NCBI GenBank assembly: GCA_022787565.1
Contig: JALFVN010000050.1
Span: 1-62,732, forward strand
DNA length: 62,732 nt
From: Clostridiales bacterium
GTDB lineage: Bacteria; Bacillota; Clostridia; Oscillospirales; Oscillospiraceae
Direction: 5' to 3'
Part shown: piece by piece, positions 14,412 to 22,647 of the stretch
Layout: the number at the start of each line of letters is the position of its first letter
Position numbering within the stretch: the stretch's first letter is position 1
The notes under the pieces: model-generated
The model's database searches: none
Seen by the model: the letters and a program-made list of their open reading frames with translations, nothing else
Told to the model about the DNA's origin: nothing
Made by a program: the position numbers and the translations under genes

Positions 14412-14942
14412 TTACTTCCTTTTTCTGTCCTCACTGAGAAGATCGGCGATTTTCTGGTAATATCCCTCCGCATCCCGGCGGAAGTTCTTTTCAATCAGCT
14501 TTGCCTGCTCCTCCCCGGCGCAGAGAAAGCGGAGATGGATGATCTCTCCCTTTCCGTCGGACATAGCCAGCGTCACCATGCAGCCGCCCTCCTCAACGTC
14601 GTGTCTGGCGGTGATCATGGCGGCCCGGCGCATCCGCTCTTCCACAGGGGCAATCAGCTTCAGGGCCTTGGAGCGGACGGAGTAGGGCAGGCTGCTCTCC
14701 ACCGCGTCGGCGTTGCGGGCGCCCTTTTCCGTGATGGAATAGCCCTCCTCATGCTCCTCGATATGGCCGGTCTCCACCAGCTCGCTGAGGCAGTCGGAAT
14801 AGTCGAAATAGCCGATCCCGCCGTCGCACTGGCATAACTCCCCCAGCGTCTCCGGGTCCACCACACCGGGCAGACGGCGGAGAATGAAGAGGATGAGTAT
14901 CTTGATGTCCAGCTTCTCATGGATAAAACCGAATCGCTCCAT
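14412..14942 (-). CDS. DUF4364 family protein
   Basis: 176-residue soluble protein matching the DUF4364 pattern common in Clostridia: FIHEKLDIKILILFILRRLP, then YFDYSDCLSELVETGHIEEH and YSITEKGARNADAVESSLPY. The first ~85 residues look like a winged helix and the rest an alpha/beta domain. It may be a small transcriptional regulator, though no target is known. It is co-transcribed with asnA; family members occur in other contexts too, so this gives only a weak hint. Confidence 0.85.
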   Translation of the reverse strand: MERFGFIHEKLDIKILILFILRRLPGVVDPETLGELCQCDGGIGYFDYSDCLSELVETGHIEEHEEGYSITEKGARNADAVESSLPYSVRSKALKLIAPVEERMRRAAMITARHDVEEGGCMVTLAMSDGKGEIIHLRFLCAGEEQAKLIEKNFRRDAEGYYQKIADLLSEDRKRK

Positions 14943-15088
14943 ATTTCCCTCCTGGCAAATGAAAAATGCTTAATAAGAATATTATACTTCACCGGGGCGA
15001 TTTTTCAAGCACAAATTCACACACATCCCCTTTCTCCGCATAGACTGTACTGAAGTTTGCTTCAATCCATTCAACAGGAGGTAGTACT

Positions 15089-15883
15089 ATGGCCGACAGA
15101 GTTGTGCCCGGTCCGGTTGAAAGCTCGGCAAGCATCCGCGAAGCCGTGTGCATCAGTACAAGGAAGATATTCGACAGCTGCAGAGACAAGGACTGCGTTG
15201 ATGATCTGCGGGTCTACCCCACCTGCACCTCCCAGTCCTACATAGAGAACGCCCTCAGCATCCGCCCCAGAGACGCGGAGCTGCTGTATGTGGACGTGAA
15301 CGTGTCCCCCATTTCCTTCAACCGGGGCTGCTACACCGTGGACTGCACCTATTTCTACCGTCTCACCGGCGAGACCTTCCCCGGCTGCAAGACCGTCACA
15401 GGCCTTGCCATTTTTGACAAACGGGTAATGCTCTTCGGCAGCGTGGGCAATGTGAAATCCTTCTCCTCCGAGAGCTGCAAGCCCATCACCGATGTTGACG
15501 ATCTGCCCACCGCTGTGGTCAATTCCGTGGATCCTATCGCCCTGCGCATGAAGATCGCCGACGCAGACTGCTCCTGCGGCGGCGACGCCGAGCAGCGCAG
15601 CATCCCCGCCTCTATCATGGCGGCCTTTTCCGAGGCGCTGGTGCTCACCGATACGCCCCGCCGCTGGTACGCCACTTTGGGGCAGTTCAGTATCATCCGT
15701 CTGGAGCGGGACACCCAGCTGCTTATCCCCGCCTATGACTACTGCCTGCCCGAGAAGGAGTGCCCGGGCAGCACCGCGGAGGATGATCCTTGCGCCCTCT
15801 TCAGCCGCATCCGCTTCCCGGTGGAGGAGTTCTTCCCGCCAGATAATGCCGACCAGTGCGAGGATTTCCACTGCGGAAAATAG
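15089..15883 (+). CDS. Conserved clostridial Cys-rich protein of unknown function
   Basis: 264-residue protein with a strong CAGGAGG ribosome site. It has many Cys residues, including the block TRKIFDSCRDKDCVDDLRVY near residue 25, TCTSQ, RGCYTVDCTYFY, GCKTV and the C-terminal CLPEKECPG and CEDFHCGK. No signal peptide or membrane helix. I recall this CRDKDC-type family as conserved in Clostridia without a known role. The high Cys content and cytoplasmic look recall spore-coat or exosporium proteins, which form disulfide networks, but that is speculation. It stands alone, facing away from DUF4364. Confidence 0.75.
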   Translation: MADRVVPGPVESSASIREAVCISTRKIFDSCRDKDCVDDLRVYPTCTSQSYIENALSIRPRDAELLYVDVNVSPISFNRGCYTVDCTYFYRLTGETFPGCKTVTGLAIFDKRVMLFGSVGNVKSFSSESCKPITDVDDLPTAVVNSVDPIALRMKIADADCSCGGDAEQRSIPASIMAAFSEALVLTDTPRRWYATLGQFSIIRLERDTQLLIPAYDYCLPEKECPGSTAEDDPCALFSRIRFPVEEFFPPDNADQCEDFHCGK

Positions 15884-15940
15884 TAAAGACAGGGGTGGTT
15901 CATCCATCCCTGTTTCATTCGTAAGCGTTTTCCAAGCACA

Positions 15941-16034
15941 GCTGTCATCCTGAGGAGCGAAACGACGAAGGATCCCGTCGACAGAAGCACGCACTTCTGT
16001 TTATGGGATCCTTCGCTGCGCTCAGGATGACAGC
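15941..16034. repeat. R1 dispersed repeat, full copy
   Basis: GCTGTCATCCTGAGGAGCG at the left is mirrored by CGCTCAGGATGACAGC at the right, with an inner GGATCCCGTC/ATGGGATCC pair. About 94 bases between the Cys-rich gene and the acyltransferase gene (convergent). Confidence 0.85.
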
Positions 16035-16077
16035 GGGGTTTTAGGTGCAGCATTGAGGGCCGCCCGATTTCCCCGGC

Positions 16078-16737
16078 TTACCTCTTTGAGACAATATTGT
16101 CCTTATCCTTATAAATGCTGTTTGCCGGGATGACGCCCCGGACGCAGGATGTGGGGTAGATGTTGGAATCCCGCCCGATCACAGTGCCGGGGTTCAGAAC
16201 GCTGTTGCAGCCCACCTCAACCCGGTCGCCCAGCATGGCGCCCACTTTTTTACGTCCGGTCTCGATGGGATTTCCCGGCTCCTTGATGACCACAAGGGTC
16301 TTGTCGCTCTTCACGTTGCTGGTGATGGAGCCCGCGCCCATGTGGGCCTTGTAGCCCAGCACGGAGTCACCCACATAGTTATAATGAGGCACCTGGACGT
16401 TATCGAACAGCACCACGTTTTTCAGCTCCGTAGAGTTGCCCACCACGGCGTTTTTGCCCACGATGGCGCTGCCCCGGATAAAGGCGCACTGGCGCACCTC
16501 CGCGCCGTGGTCAATGATGCAGGGGGAGCCGATGTAGGCAGAGGCAAACACCTTGGCGTCTTTCGCGATCCAGACGCCCTCTTCCGGGTGGTCAAACTCC
16601 TCGGGGCTCAGGGTCTCGCCCAGCTGGAGGATAAATTCCTTGATGCCGTCCAGTACCTCCCAGGGGTAGGTCTTGCCCGCAAAAAGAGGGGCGGCAATGG
16701 TCTTTTCCAGGTCAAAAAGTTCTTTGATTTCTGTCAT
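16078..16737 (-). CDS. GlmU-like left-handed beta-helix acyltransferase
   Basis: 219-residue protein made mainly of hexapeptide repeats (left-handed beta helix): WIAKDAKVFASAYIG, AFIRGSAIVGKNAVVGN, KAHMGAGSITSNVKSDKTLV, RVEVGCNSVLNPGTVIGRDS. The pattern HYNYVGDSVLG is typical of GlmU acetyltransferase domains, but no pyrophosphorylase domain is present. It lies 1 base downstream of glmM on the same strand, so a role in the N-acetylation step toward UDP-GlcNAc is likely (inference). An alternative is N-acetylation of another sugar nucleotide. Confidence 0.8.
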   Translation of the reverse strand: MTEIKELFDLEKTIAAPLFAGKTYPWEVLDGIKEFILQLGETLSPEEFDHPEEGVWIAKDAKVFASAYIGSPCIIDHGAEVRQCAFIRGSAIVGKNAVVGNSTELKNVVLFDNVQVPHYNYVGDSVLGYKAHMGAGSITSNVKSDKTLVVIKEPGNPIETGRKKVGAMLGDRVEVGCNSVLNPGTVIGRDSNIYPTSCVRGVIPANSIYKDKDNIVSKR

Positions 16738-16738
16738 T

Positions 16739-18088
16739 TTACTTCACCTTAATAAGCTTTCCCGCCTTGCGCATGGCGTCGATAATAAAGTCCACCTTTT
16801 CCTCGCAGCGTTCGTGGCTGGTGGCCTCCACCATCACACGGAGCAGCGGCTCCGTGCCGCTCTTGCGCAGAACCACGCGCCCGTCGGCGCCAAGCTCAGC
16901 CTCCGCCTGCTTCACGGCGGCCTTGACCTCTTCGCAGTTCAGGGTCTCGTCCTTGTCGGTGACTACCACGTTTTTCAGCACCTGGGGGTACATGGTCATG
17001 CCGGAAGCCAGAACGGAAAGGGGCTGCTTGGTCTCGGTGATGGCCTCCATGACCTTGATGGCGGTCAGTATGCCGTCGCCGGTGTTGGCCAGGCGGCCGA
17101 AAATGATGTGGCCGGACTGCTCGCCGCCGATGAGATGGCCGTTCTGACGCATGTTCTCCGCCACATACTTGTCGCCCACGGCGGTCTTTTCATAGCCGAT
17201 GCCAAGCTCGTCCAAAGCCTTGTAAAGACCCATGTTGGACATGATGGTGGTGACTACCTTGGAGTTGCCGAAGGTGCCTTTCTCCTGCATATATTTGGCG
17301 CAGACATAGAGAATATGGTCGCCGTTTACCACGTTGCCCTTTTCGTCCACGGCAAGGCAGCGGTCCGCGTCGCCGTCGAAGGCAAAGCCCACATCCAGCT
17401 GATTGTCCAGCACGAACTTCTGCAGCTGCCCGATATGGGTGGAGCCGCAGTCCACGTTGATGTTCAGGCCGTCGGGCCGGTTGCTGATCACATAGGTGTC
17501 GGCGCCCAGGGCGTCAAACACGCTTTTTGCCATCATCCAGGTGCTGCCGTTGGCGCAGTCCAGACCGATGCGCTTGCCCTTGTAGGAGCGGGTAGCCAGG
17601 GAGATCAGGTAGCCGATGTAGCGGTTGCGTCCGGCGGAATAGTCCACGGTGCAGCCGATGGCGTCGCGCTTGGCATAGGGCAGCTCCTCGTTGCTGTCGA
17701 TATAAGCCTCAATGCCGTCCAGGACGCTCTCTTCCATCTTCTCTCCGTCGCCGTTCAAGAGCTTGATGCCGTTGTCGTAATAGGGGTTGTGGCTGGCGGA
17801 GATCATAATGCCGCAGTCAAAATCGTCTGCCCGGGCCACAAAGGACACGCTGGGGGTAGAGGTGACATGGAGCAGATAGGCATCCGCCCCGGAGGCGGTA
17901 AGGCCGGCGCAGAGGGCCGACTCAAACATGTAGCTGGAGCGGCGGGTATCCTTGCCGATGACCACCTTGGCCTTATGCTCTTTGCCGTAGTACCAGCCCA
18001 GATAGCGGCCGATCCTGAAGGCATGTTCCACAGTGAGGTCGATATTGGCTTCTCCGCGGAAGCCGTCAGTTCCGAAATATTTTCCCAT
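16739..18088 (-). CDS. glmM: Phosphoglucosamine mutase
   Basis: 449-residue GlmM, converting glucosamine-6-phosphate to glucosamine-1-phosphate for UDP-GlcNAc. Visible are the KYFGTDGFRGEAN start, the catalytic serine loop MISASHNPYYDNGIKLLNGD, the metal loop FAFDGDADRCL, the sugar loop IGGEQSGHIIF and the C-terminal RKSGTEPLLRVMVE. I chose the ATG at 18088, 7 bases after AGGAGG; six upstream codons lack such a site. The GlmU-like gene follows at 1 base and the NagB-like gene precedes it by 24, forming an amino-sugar operon. Confidence 0.95.
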   Translation of the reverse strand: MGKYFGTDGFRGEANIDLTVEHAFRIGRYLGWYYGKEHKAKVVIGKDTRRSSYMFESALCAGLTASGADAYLLHVTSTPSVSFVARADDFDCGIMISASHNPYYDNGIKLLNGDGEKMEESVLDGIEAYIDSNEELPYAKRDAIGCTVDYSAGRNRYIGYLISLATRSYKGKRIGLDCANGSTWMMAKSVFDALGADTYVISNRPDGLNINVDCGSTHIGQLQKFVLDNQLDVGFAFDGDADRCLAVDEKGNVVNGDHILYVCAKYMQEKGTFGNSKVVTTIMSNMGLYKALDELGIGYEKTAVGDKYVAENMRQNGHLIGGEQSGHIIFGRLANTGDGILTAIKVMEAITETKQPLSVLASGMTMYPQVLKNVVVTDKDETLNCEEVKAAVKQAEAELGADGRVVLRKSGTEPLLRVMVEATSHERCEEKVDFIIDAMRKAGKLIKVK

Positions 18089-18112
18089 TGTTTTTCCTCC
18101 TGACAAAGTTGT

Positions 18113-18796
18113 TCAGAGTTTCTTTGCCGATGCACCGTCCAGATAGACGGTCACATTCAGCGGTATTTGTAAAAACGCTGCGGGGACAAAGCTGTCGTTC
18201 CTGCCGTAGAGCATGTTGAACACAGCGTCTGCCCGGCTCTCCCCGGAGGATATTAACAGAATATCCCGCGCGGAAACAAGCGTTTTTATTCCCATCGTAA
18301 GTCCGAATTCCGGCACCTTTTCCTCGCCGCCGTAAAGAGGGGCAAGCTCCCGTCTGCTGCTGTCGGAGAGCTTCTGGCGGTGGCTAAGGCTATCAAAGGG
18401 CGTGGCAGGCTCATTGAAGCCGATCCTTGCATTCAGGCCGATATCCAGCAGCGCAAGGTCGATGCCTCCCTTTTCCACGATCATTTTATCATAAATTTCA
18501 AGGTTTTTCTCCGAGAGAAAAAAGCAGTTCTCCCTCTCTGCGTCCACACGGCTGAAAAAGCAGTCAGTCAGTCTGCTCTTTACACAGGGTTCTTCTCCGC
18601 AAAACTCCGTTACCGCAAAGAATTTTGTCCGGGCAAAGCTCAGTTCCCCGGCCTGCTGCATTTTGGCAAGCCTTTCAAGCAGCCGAATACCGTCCTCCCC
18701 GGCGGAGAGAGCCAGAACAGCCCCAGGCTTTTCTTCAAGCAGCGCTTTTACCTGCGCCGCAGCTTTGTCCAGCAGTTCCTGAAAATCGGCAATCAC
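18113..18796 (-). CDS. NagB-like sugar-phosphate isomerase homologue with altered catalytic residues
   Basis: 227-residue protein of the glucosamine-6-phosphate deaminase / 6-phosphogluconolactonase fold. The region DIGLNARIGFNEPATPFDSL aligns with the NagB motif GxGxDGHIAFNEP, but the catalytic Asp and His (DGH) are replaced by Asn and Arg (N-A-R). The other catalytic Asp, in the NagB MDEY motif, seems to be Thr (AVTEF). So it may not act as a deaminase. It leads the glmM operon, suggesting a sugar-phosphate sensor or a new activity (inference). GTG start with a poor ribosome site. Confidence 0.75.
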   Translation of the reverse strand: MIADFQELLDKAAAQVKALLEEKPGAVLALSAGEDGIRLLERLAKMQQAGELSFARTKFFAVTEFCGEEPCVKSRLTDCFFSRVDAERENCFFLSEKNLEIYDKMIVEKGGIDLALLDIGLNARIGFNEPATPFDSLSHRQKLSDSSRRELAPLYGGEEKVPEFGLTMGIKTLVSARDILLISSGESRADAVFNMLYGRNDSFVPAAFLQIPLNVTVYLDGASAKKL

Positions 18797-18867
18797 GGTT
18801 TTTATAGTATCGCCCCCCTTTTAATAATCCCGCTGAAATACGGGAATGCTATAGACGAGGTGTTGTC

Positions 18868-19548
18868 ATGGCCATCGTTTTTATTCGAACACTGATCATC
18901 TATTTCGCCCTGGTGCTGATCATGCGCCTTCTGGGCAAGCGGCAGCTGGGAGAAATGGAGCTTTCCGAATTTGTTGTGGCGGCGCTGATCGCCGACCTGG
19001 CCTCCCATCCGCTGCAGGACATCGGCATCCCGATGATCAACGGCCTTGTGCCCATCATCACCCTGTTTTGCTGTGAGGTACTGATCTCGGGTCTGGCCAT
19101 GAAAAATATCCGTCTGCGGGCCCTGCTTTTCGGCAAGCCCAGTATGCTTGTGGAAAAAGGGAAGATCAAGCAGCGGGAGATGAAAAAAAACCGCTTCACC
19201 ACCGATGAGCTGATGGAGGAGCTGCGAAACCAGGGCTGCCTGGATATCAGCGCCGTGGAATACGCCGTTCTGGAGACCGACGGGCGGCTGAGTGTGATCC
19301 TCTACCCGGCGGAAAGGCCGGTGACGCCGTCCCAGCTGAAGATCGAAGCGGAGGACAAGGGCTACCCGGTAGTAGTGATCAGCGACGGTCATGTGATCGA
19401 GTCCAATCTCCGTCTTGTGGGCCGGGATCTAAACTGGCTGAAAAAGCGCCTTGCCGCCCTGGGCGTCAAAAGCACGGAAGCTGTTTTTCTCATGACCGTA
19501 AATGCCGCAGGGCAGGTCTATTTCGCCCCAAAGGAGACGGAACAATGA
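18868..19548 (+). CDS. DUF421 membrane protein (YetF/YrbG family)
   Basis: 226-residue protein with three N-terminal membrane helices and a cytoplasmic C-terminal domain. The DUF421 hallmark is MRLLGKRQLGEMELSEFVVA, followed by helices and KPSMLVEKGKIKQREMKKNR. The C-terminal part (residues ~95-226) has the YetF-type beta-sheet fold. Family members occur in spore formers and are linked in part to spore or envelope functions; exact activity unknown. Its stop overlaps the start of the DUF4363 gene by 4 bases, a pairing I recognise as common. Confidence 0.9.
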   Translation: MAIVFIRTLIIYFALVLIMRLLGKRQLGEMELSEFVVAALIADLASHPLQDIGIPMINGLVPIITLFCCEVLISGLAMKNIRLRALLFGKPSMLVEKGKIKQREMKKNRFTTDELMEELRNQGCLDISAVEYAVLETDGRLSVILYPAERPVTPSQLKIEAEDKGYPVVVISDGHVIESNLRLVGRDLNWLKKRLAALGVKSTEAVFLMTVNAAGQVYFAPKETEQ

Positions 19549-19925
19549 AAAAAGAGATTTTTGCCCTTTCCCTTCTGGCGCTGCTTTTCGCCGCTTCCCT
19601 TTTCAACATCCGGTACTTTGACCGGCTGTGCCTGGACATTGCCGCAGAGGTCAGGGCCTCCTCAGAGGCGCTGCAAACGGAGGGAAGAGCAGCCGCGCAG
19701 GAGCATCTGGATCAAGCTTTGCATATCTGGCTTGAGGCCGAAAACTACACCCACATTTTCATCCGCCACCCGGAGATCGACTCCACAGCCGACGCCTTTT
19801 ATGAGCTGGGCCAGGAGCTGGGAAGCTCAGACGGCGAAAGCTGCCGCGCCGCATTTGATAAACTGCTCTATCACCTGGAAAGCATACGAACGATGGAGCA
19901 TCTGCGGTTTGGCAGCATTATGTAG
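19545..19925 (+). CDS. DUF4363 family protein
   Basis: 126-residue protein with one N-terminal hydrophobic helix (EIFALSLLALLFAASLFN), likely a membrane anchor or signal, and a helical outer domain. DUF4363 genes regularly follow DUF421 genes, as here with an ATGA overlap. The Trp-Glu-rich block LHIWLEAENYTHIFIRHPEI and the YELGQELGS region are typical. Function unknown; probably acts together with the DUF421 protein at the membrane. It ends two bases from the convergent nrdR stop. Confidence 0.85.
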   Translation: MKKEIFALSLLALLFAASLFNIRYFDRLCLDIAAEVRASSEALQTEGRAAAQEHLDQALHIWLEAENYTHIFIRHPEIDSTADAFYELGQELGSSDGESCRAAFDKLLYHLESIRTMEHLRFGSIM

Positions 19926-19926
19926 T

Positions 19927-20382
19927 TTATTTATCGCTGAGAAGCTTGGCCAGCTCCTCCATAAAGGTGTTGATGTCCTTAAAGCTGCGGTATACGGAGG
20001 CAAAACGCACATAGGCCACCTCGTCCACATCCTTCAGGCGGCTCATGACCATCTCGCCGATGATTACCGTGCTGATTTCCCGTTCAAGACCGCTCTGCAG
20101 ATCCTGCTCGATCCCGTCGGCGATCTGCTCAAGCTGGTTCAGGCTAACCGGGCGTTTTTCACAGGCACGCACCATGCCGTTGATCAGCTTCACTTTATCA
20201 AAAGACTGACGGCTGCCGTCCCGTTTGATGACCACCAGCGGCATACGCTCCACGATCTCATAGGTGGTAAAACGGCGCTGGCAGTCCAGACACTCCCGGC
20301 GGCGGCGAATGGTGGTGCCTTCCTCAGCCGGTCTTGAATCAATCACTTTACTCTCTGAATATCCGCAAAAAGGGCATTTCAT
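19927..20382 (-). CDS. nrdR: Transcriptional repressor NrdR
   Basis: 151-residue NrdR, a zinc-ribbon plus ATP-cone protein that represses ribonucleotide reductase genes when dATP is high. The zinc ribbon is [20 protein letters not shown] with [12 protein letters not shown], and the ATP-cone begins [20 protein letters not shown]. Length is standard. No NrdR boxes or nrd genes were noticed in the window, so its targets are elsewhere. It stands alone, with a terminator-type hairpin at 20496-20532 upstream that belongs to the next minus gene. Confidence 0.97.
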   Translation of the reverse strand: MKCPFCGYSESKVIDSRPAEEGTTIRRRRECLDCQRRFTTYEIVERMPLVVIKRDGSRQSFDKVKLINGMVRACEKRPVSLNQLEQIADGIEQDLQSGLEREISTVIIGEMVMSRLKDVDEVAYVRFASVYRSFKDINTFMEELAKLLSDK

Positions 20383-20495
20383 CTCTCTATCTCTCCCGTT
20401 GAATAATCGTTGATTTTTCCCCGAGGTTCAGTATAACACAGCGCTTTCCCAAATGCTACAAGAAATTATGTAAATCAGAAAAAAATTCGCCGTGA

Positions 20496-20532
20496 AAAAC
20501 AGCCATGATATTGGTGCAATCATGGCTGTTTT
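20496..20532. terminator. Terminator between the M42 peptidase and nrdR
   Basis: AAAACAGCCATGAT and ATCATGGCTGTTTT pair over 14 bases around ATTGGTGCA. It lies ten bases past the peptidase stop on the minus strand. Confidence 0.8.
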
Positions 20533-20541
20533 GTGATTATG

Positions 20542-21579
20542 TCAACTAAAGAGATAGCCTTTCAGCAGCTTCAGGGTGTTGAATACGCCGTCTATGTGGC
20601 TGCGCTCATAGCCGTGGCTGGCGTAGACCCCGGCGCCGATCAGGCCGTGGCGGATATCGCTGCCCGCGCTGAGGGTGGCCTCCACGTCGGAGCCGTAATG
20701 GGGATATACATCCACGGCGTAGTCCGCGTTCTCCCGCTTTGCCGCCTGGATCAGCTTTCCCACCACCTGGTAGCTGTAGGGCCCGCCGGAATCCTTGGCG
20801 CAGATGGAGACCTGCCTCTCCGTGCAGCGCAGGCCCTCGCCCACGCAGCCCATGTCCACGCTGATGGCCTCGGTCACGCCTGCCGGCACGGAGCCTGCGC
20901 CGCCGTGGCCCACCTCTTCATATACGGTGATGTGGACATAGACCTTCCGTTTGGGGCTTATGCCGCTGTCGCGCATATATTTTGCCAGGCCCAGCAAAAT
21001 GCCAACAGAGAGCTTGTCGTCCAGAAAGCGGCTCTTGATATAGCCGCTGGCAGTGATCCGGGTGCGCGGCTCAAAGCAGACCAGATCGCCCACTTCGATC
21101 CCCAGCGCCCTGGTATCCTCTTCGGACTTCACATCCTCGTCCAGCACCACCTCTGTGCTGTCAAAGCTGCGCTTGGTTTCGCCGTAGCTGCCGTTGACAT
21201 GGACGGAGGCGTTGCAGAGCTGCAAGGTGCCCTCACAAACCCGGCCGTCTCTGGTATATACCCGGACGTTTTCCGCCTCGCCGTTTTCCGCCCGCATACC
21301 GCCCAGATTTGTCACCCGCAGACACCCGTTGGCCTTGATCTCAGCCACCATGGCACCCAGGGTATCCGTATGGGCCTCCAGCAGCAGGGCGTCGTTTTCG
21401 TCCTCCCCGCCAAGCTCGGCCAGCACGCCGCCCTTGTTGGTGAGGCGGGCCCTGTAGCCCAGCGCCTCAAATTCCGCTTTCACCCAAGCGGCAGCTTTTT
21501 CCGTAAAGCCGGTGGGGCTGTCGATTGCCAGCAGTTCAACGGCTTTATCCGCCGCAAATTTCGCGTATTCTCTGTCCAT
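20542..21579 (-). CDS. M42 family metallopeptidase (aminopeptidase)
   Basis: 345-residue di-metal aminopeptidase of family M42 (FrvX/glutamyl aminopeptidase-like). Metal and catalytic motifs are LLEAHTDTLGAMV, SRFLDDKLSVGILLG, HITVYEEVGHGGAG and SVDMGCVGEG. The typical insertion domain lies between the first two. Family members form dodecameric tetrahedral shells and trim peptides in the cytoplasm; some are annotated as endoglucanases without strong support. It precedes nothing on its strand except the terminator, and follows the hydroxyacid dehydrogenase by 55 bases. Confidence 0.9.
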   Translation of the reverse strand: MDREYAKFAADKAVELLAIDSPTGFTEKAAAWVKAEFEALGYRARLTNKGGVLAELGGEDENDALLLEAHTDTLGAMVAEIKANGCLRVTNLGGMRAENGEAENVRVYTRDGRVCEGTLQLCNASVHVNGSYGETKRSFDSTEVVLDEDVKSEEDTRALGIEVGDLVCFEPRTRITASGYIKSRFLDDKLSVGILLGLAKYMRDSGISPKRKVYVHITVYEEVGHGGAGSVPAGVTEAISVDMGCVGEGLRCTERQVSICAKDSGGPYSYQVVGKLIQAAKRENADYAVDVYPHYGSDVEATLSAGSDIRHGLIGAGVYASHGYERSHIDGVFNTLKLLKGYLFS

Positions 21580-21633
21580 CTTTTCTCCTTATGTGTTATG
21601 TCAACCTATGTACCGCCTTGACGGCGAAATGTT

Positions 21634-22596
21634 TTATTTGTTTACCACATTCCGGGGATTTCCCGCAAGCCAGGCCCGGATGTTTCCCGCGGTGCTCTCG
21701 ATGATGCGGTAGCGGCTTTCGATGGAGGCCCAGCTGATATGGGGTGTGATAATGCAGTTTTTTGCGTGGAGCAAGGGGTTATCCTCCCTGATGGGCTCTG
21801 CGGACACCACGTCCAGCCCCGCTGCGCAGACCTTGCCGCTGTTCAGCGCGTCGGCCAGATCCTGCTCCGCCACCAGCGCCCCCCGGCTGTTATTGAGGAT
21901 GATCACACCATCCTTCATTTTGGAAATGGTGTTTTTGTTGATGATCTCCCTCGTCTCGGGAAACAGGGGGCAGTGCAGGGAGATCACATCGCTGCGCCGC
22001 AGAAGCTCATCCAGTTCCACATAGTCCGCAATCAGCGCCCCCTCCGGTTTGCGGCTGCGGTTGAAGGTGATAACATCCATGCCCAGTGCCCGGGCCATTT
22101 TGCCCACATGCTGTCCGATACGTCCAAAGCCGATGATGCCCATGGTCTTGCCCGCAAGCTCGATCATGGGGTAGTCCCAGAAGCACCACTCCCCGCTCTC
22201 GGCCCAGCGGCCCTGCCGGACGGCTTCAGCATGGTGGCCCACGCGGCCGCAGATCTCCAGCAGCAGGGCGATGGCATACTGGGCCACCGCCGCGCTGCCG
22301 TAGTCCGGCACGTTGGAAAGGGGAATGCCCTTTTCCCTGGCGTATTCATAGTCGATCACATCGTAACCGGCGGCCTGGATGGTGATGAATTTCAGGTTGG
22401 GACAGGCGTCGATGACCCGGCGGCTGACCTTTGCCTTATTGGCCACCAAAATGTCCGCGTCACCAATGCGGCGGATCATCTCCTCCTCATCCCTGGGACT
22501 GCGGTCAAAAACCACCAGCTCCCCGAATTCCTTCAGCGGATCCCAGCTCAGATCGCCGGGATTGATGGTATAGCCGTCGGATACAACAAGCTTCAT
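21634..22596 (-). CDS. D-isomer 2-hydroxyacid dehydrogenase (paralogue 1)
   Basis: 320-residue NAD-dependent dehydrogenase. The dinucleotide loop is TMGIIGFGRIGQHVGKMARA; the catalytic Arg, Glu and His lie in NNSRGALV, LDVVSAEP and TPHISWAS. The overall pattern is near glycerate dehydrogenase/hydroxypyruvate reductase. A close paralogue is at 49267-50238, with shared blocks such as YPLIELAGKTMGIIGFGRIG-like segments and NSGK-AAGLDVVS. It is 51 bases downstream of a hexokinase gene, so it may share its transcript. Substrate cannot be read from sequence; glycerate, hydroxypyruvate or 2-oxoacids are options. Confidence 0.9.
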   Translation of the reverse strand: MKLVVSDGYTINPGDLSWDPLKEFGELVVFDRSPRDEEEMIRRIGDADILVANKAKVSRRVIDACPNLKFITIQAAGYDVIDYEYAREKGIPLSNVPDYGSAAVAQYAIALLLEICGRVGHHAEAVRQGRWAESGEWCFWDYPMIELAGKTMGIIGFGRIGQHVGKMARALGMDVITFNRSRKPEGALIADYVELDELLRRSDVISLHCPLFPETREIINKNTISKMKDGVIILNNSRGALVAEQDLADALNSGKVCAAGLDVVSAEPIREDNPLLHAKNCIITPHISWASIESRYRIIESTAGNIRAWLAGNPRNVVNK

Positions 22597-22647
22597 GTCT
22601 CCTGCCTCCTGCGATTTTTCTGTTAGTATTTCGTAGAATCGGCGTAC

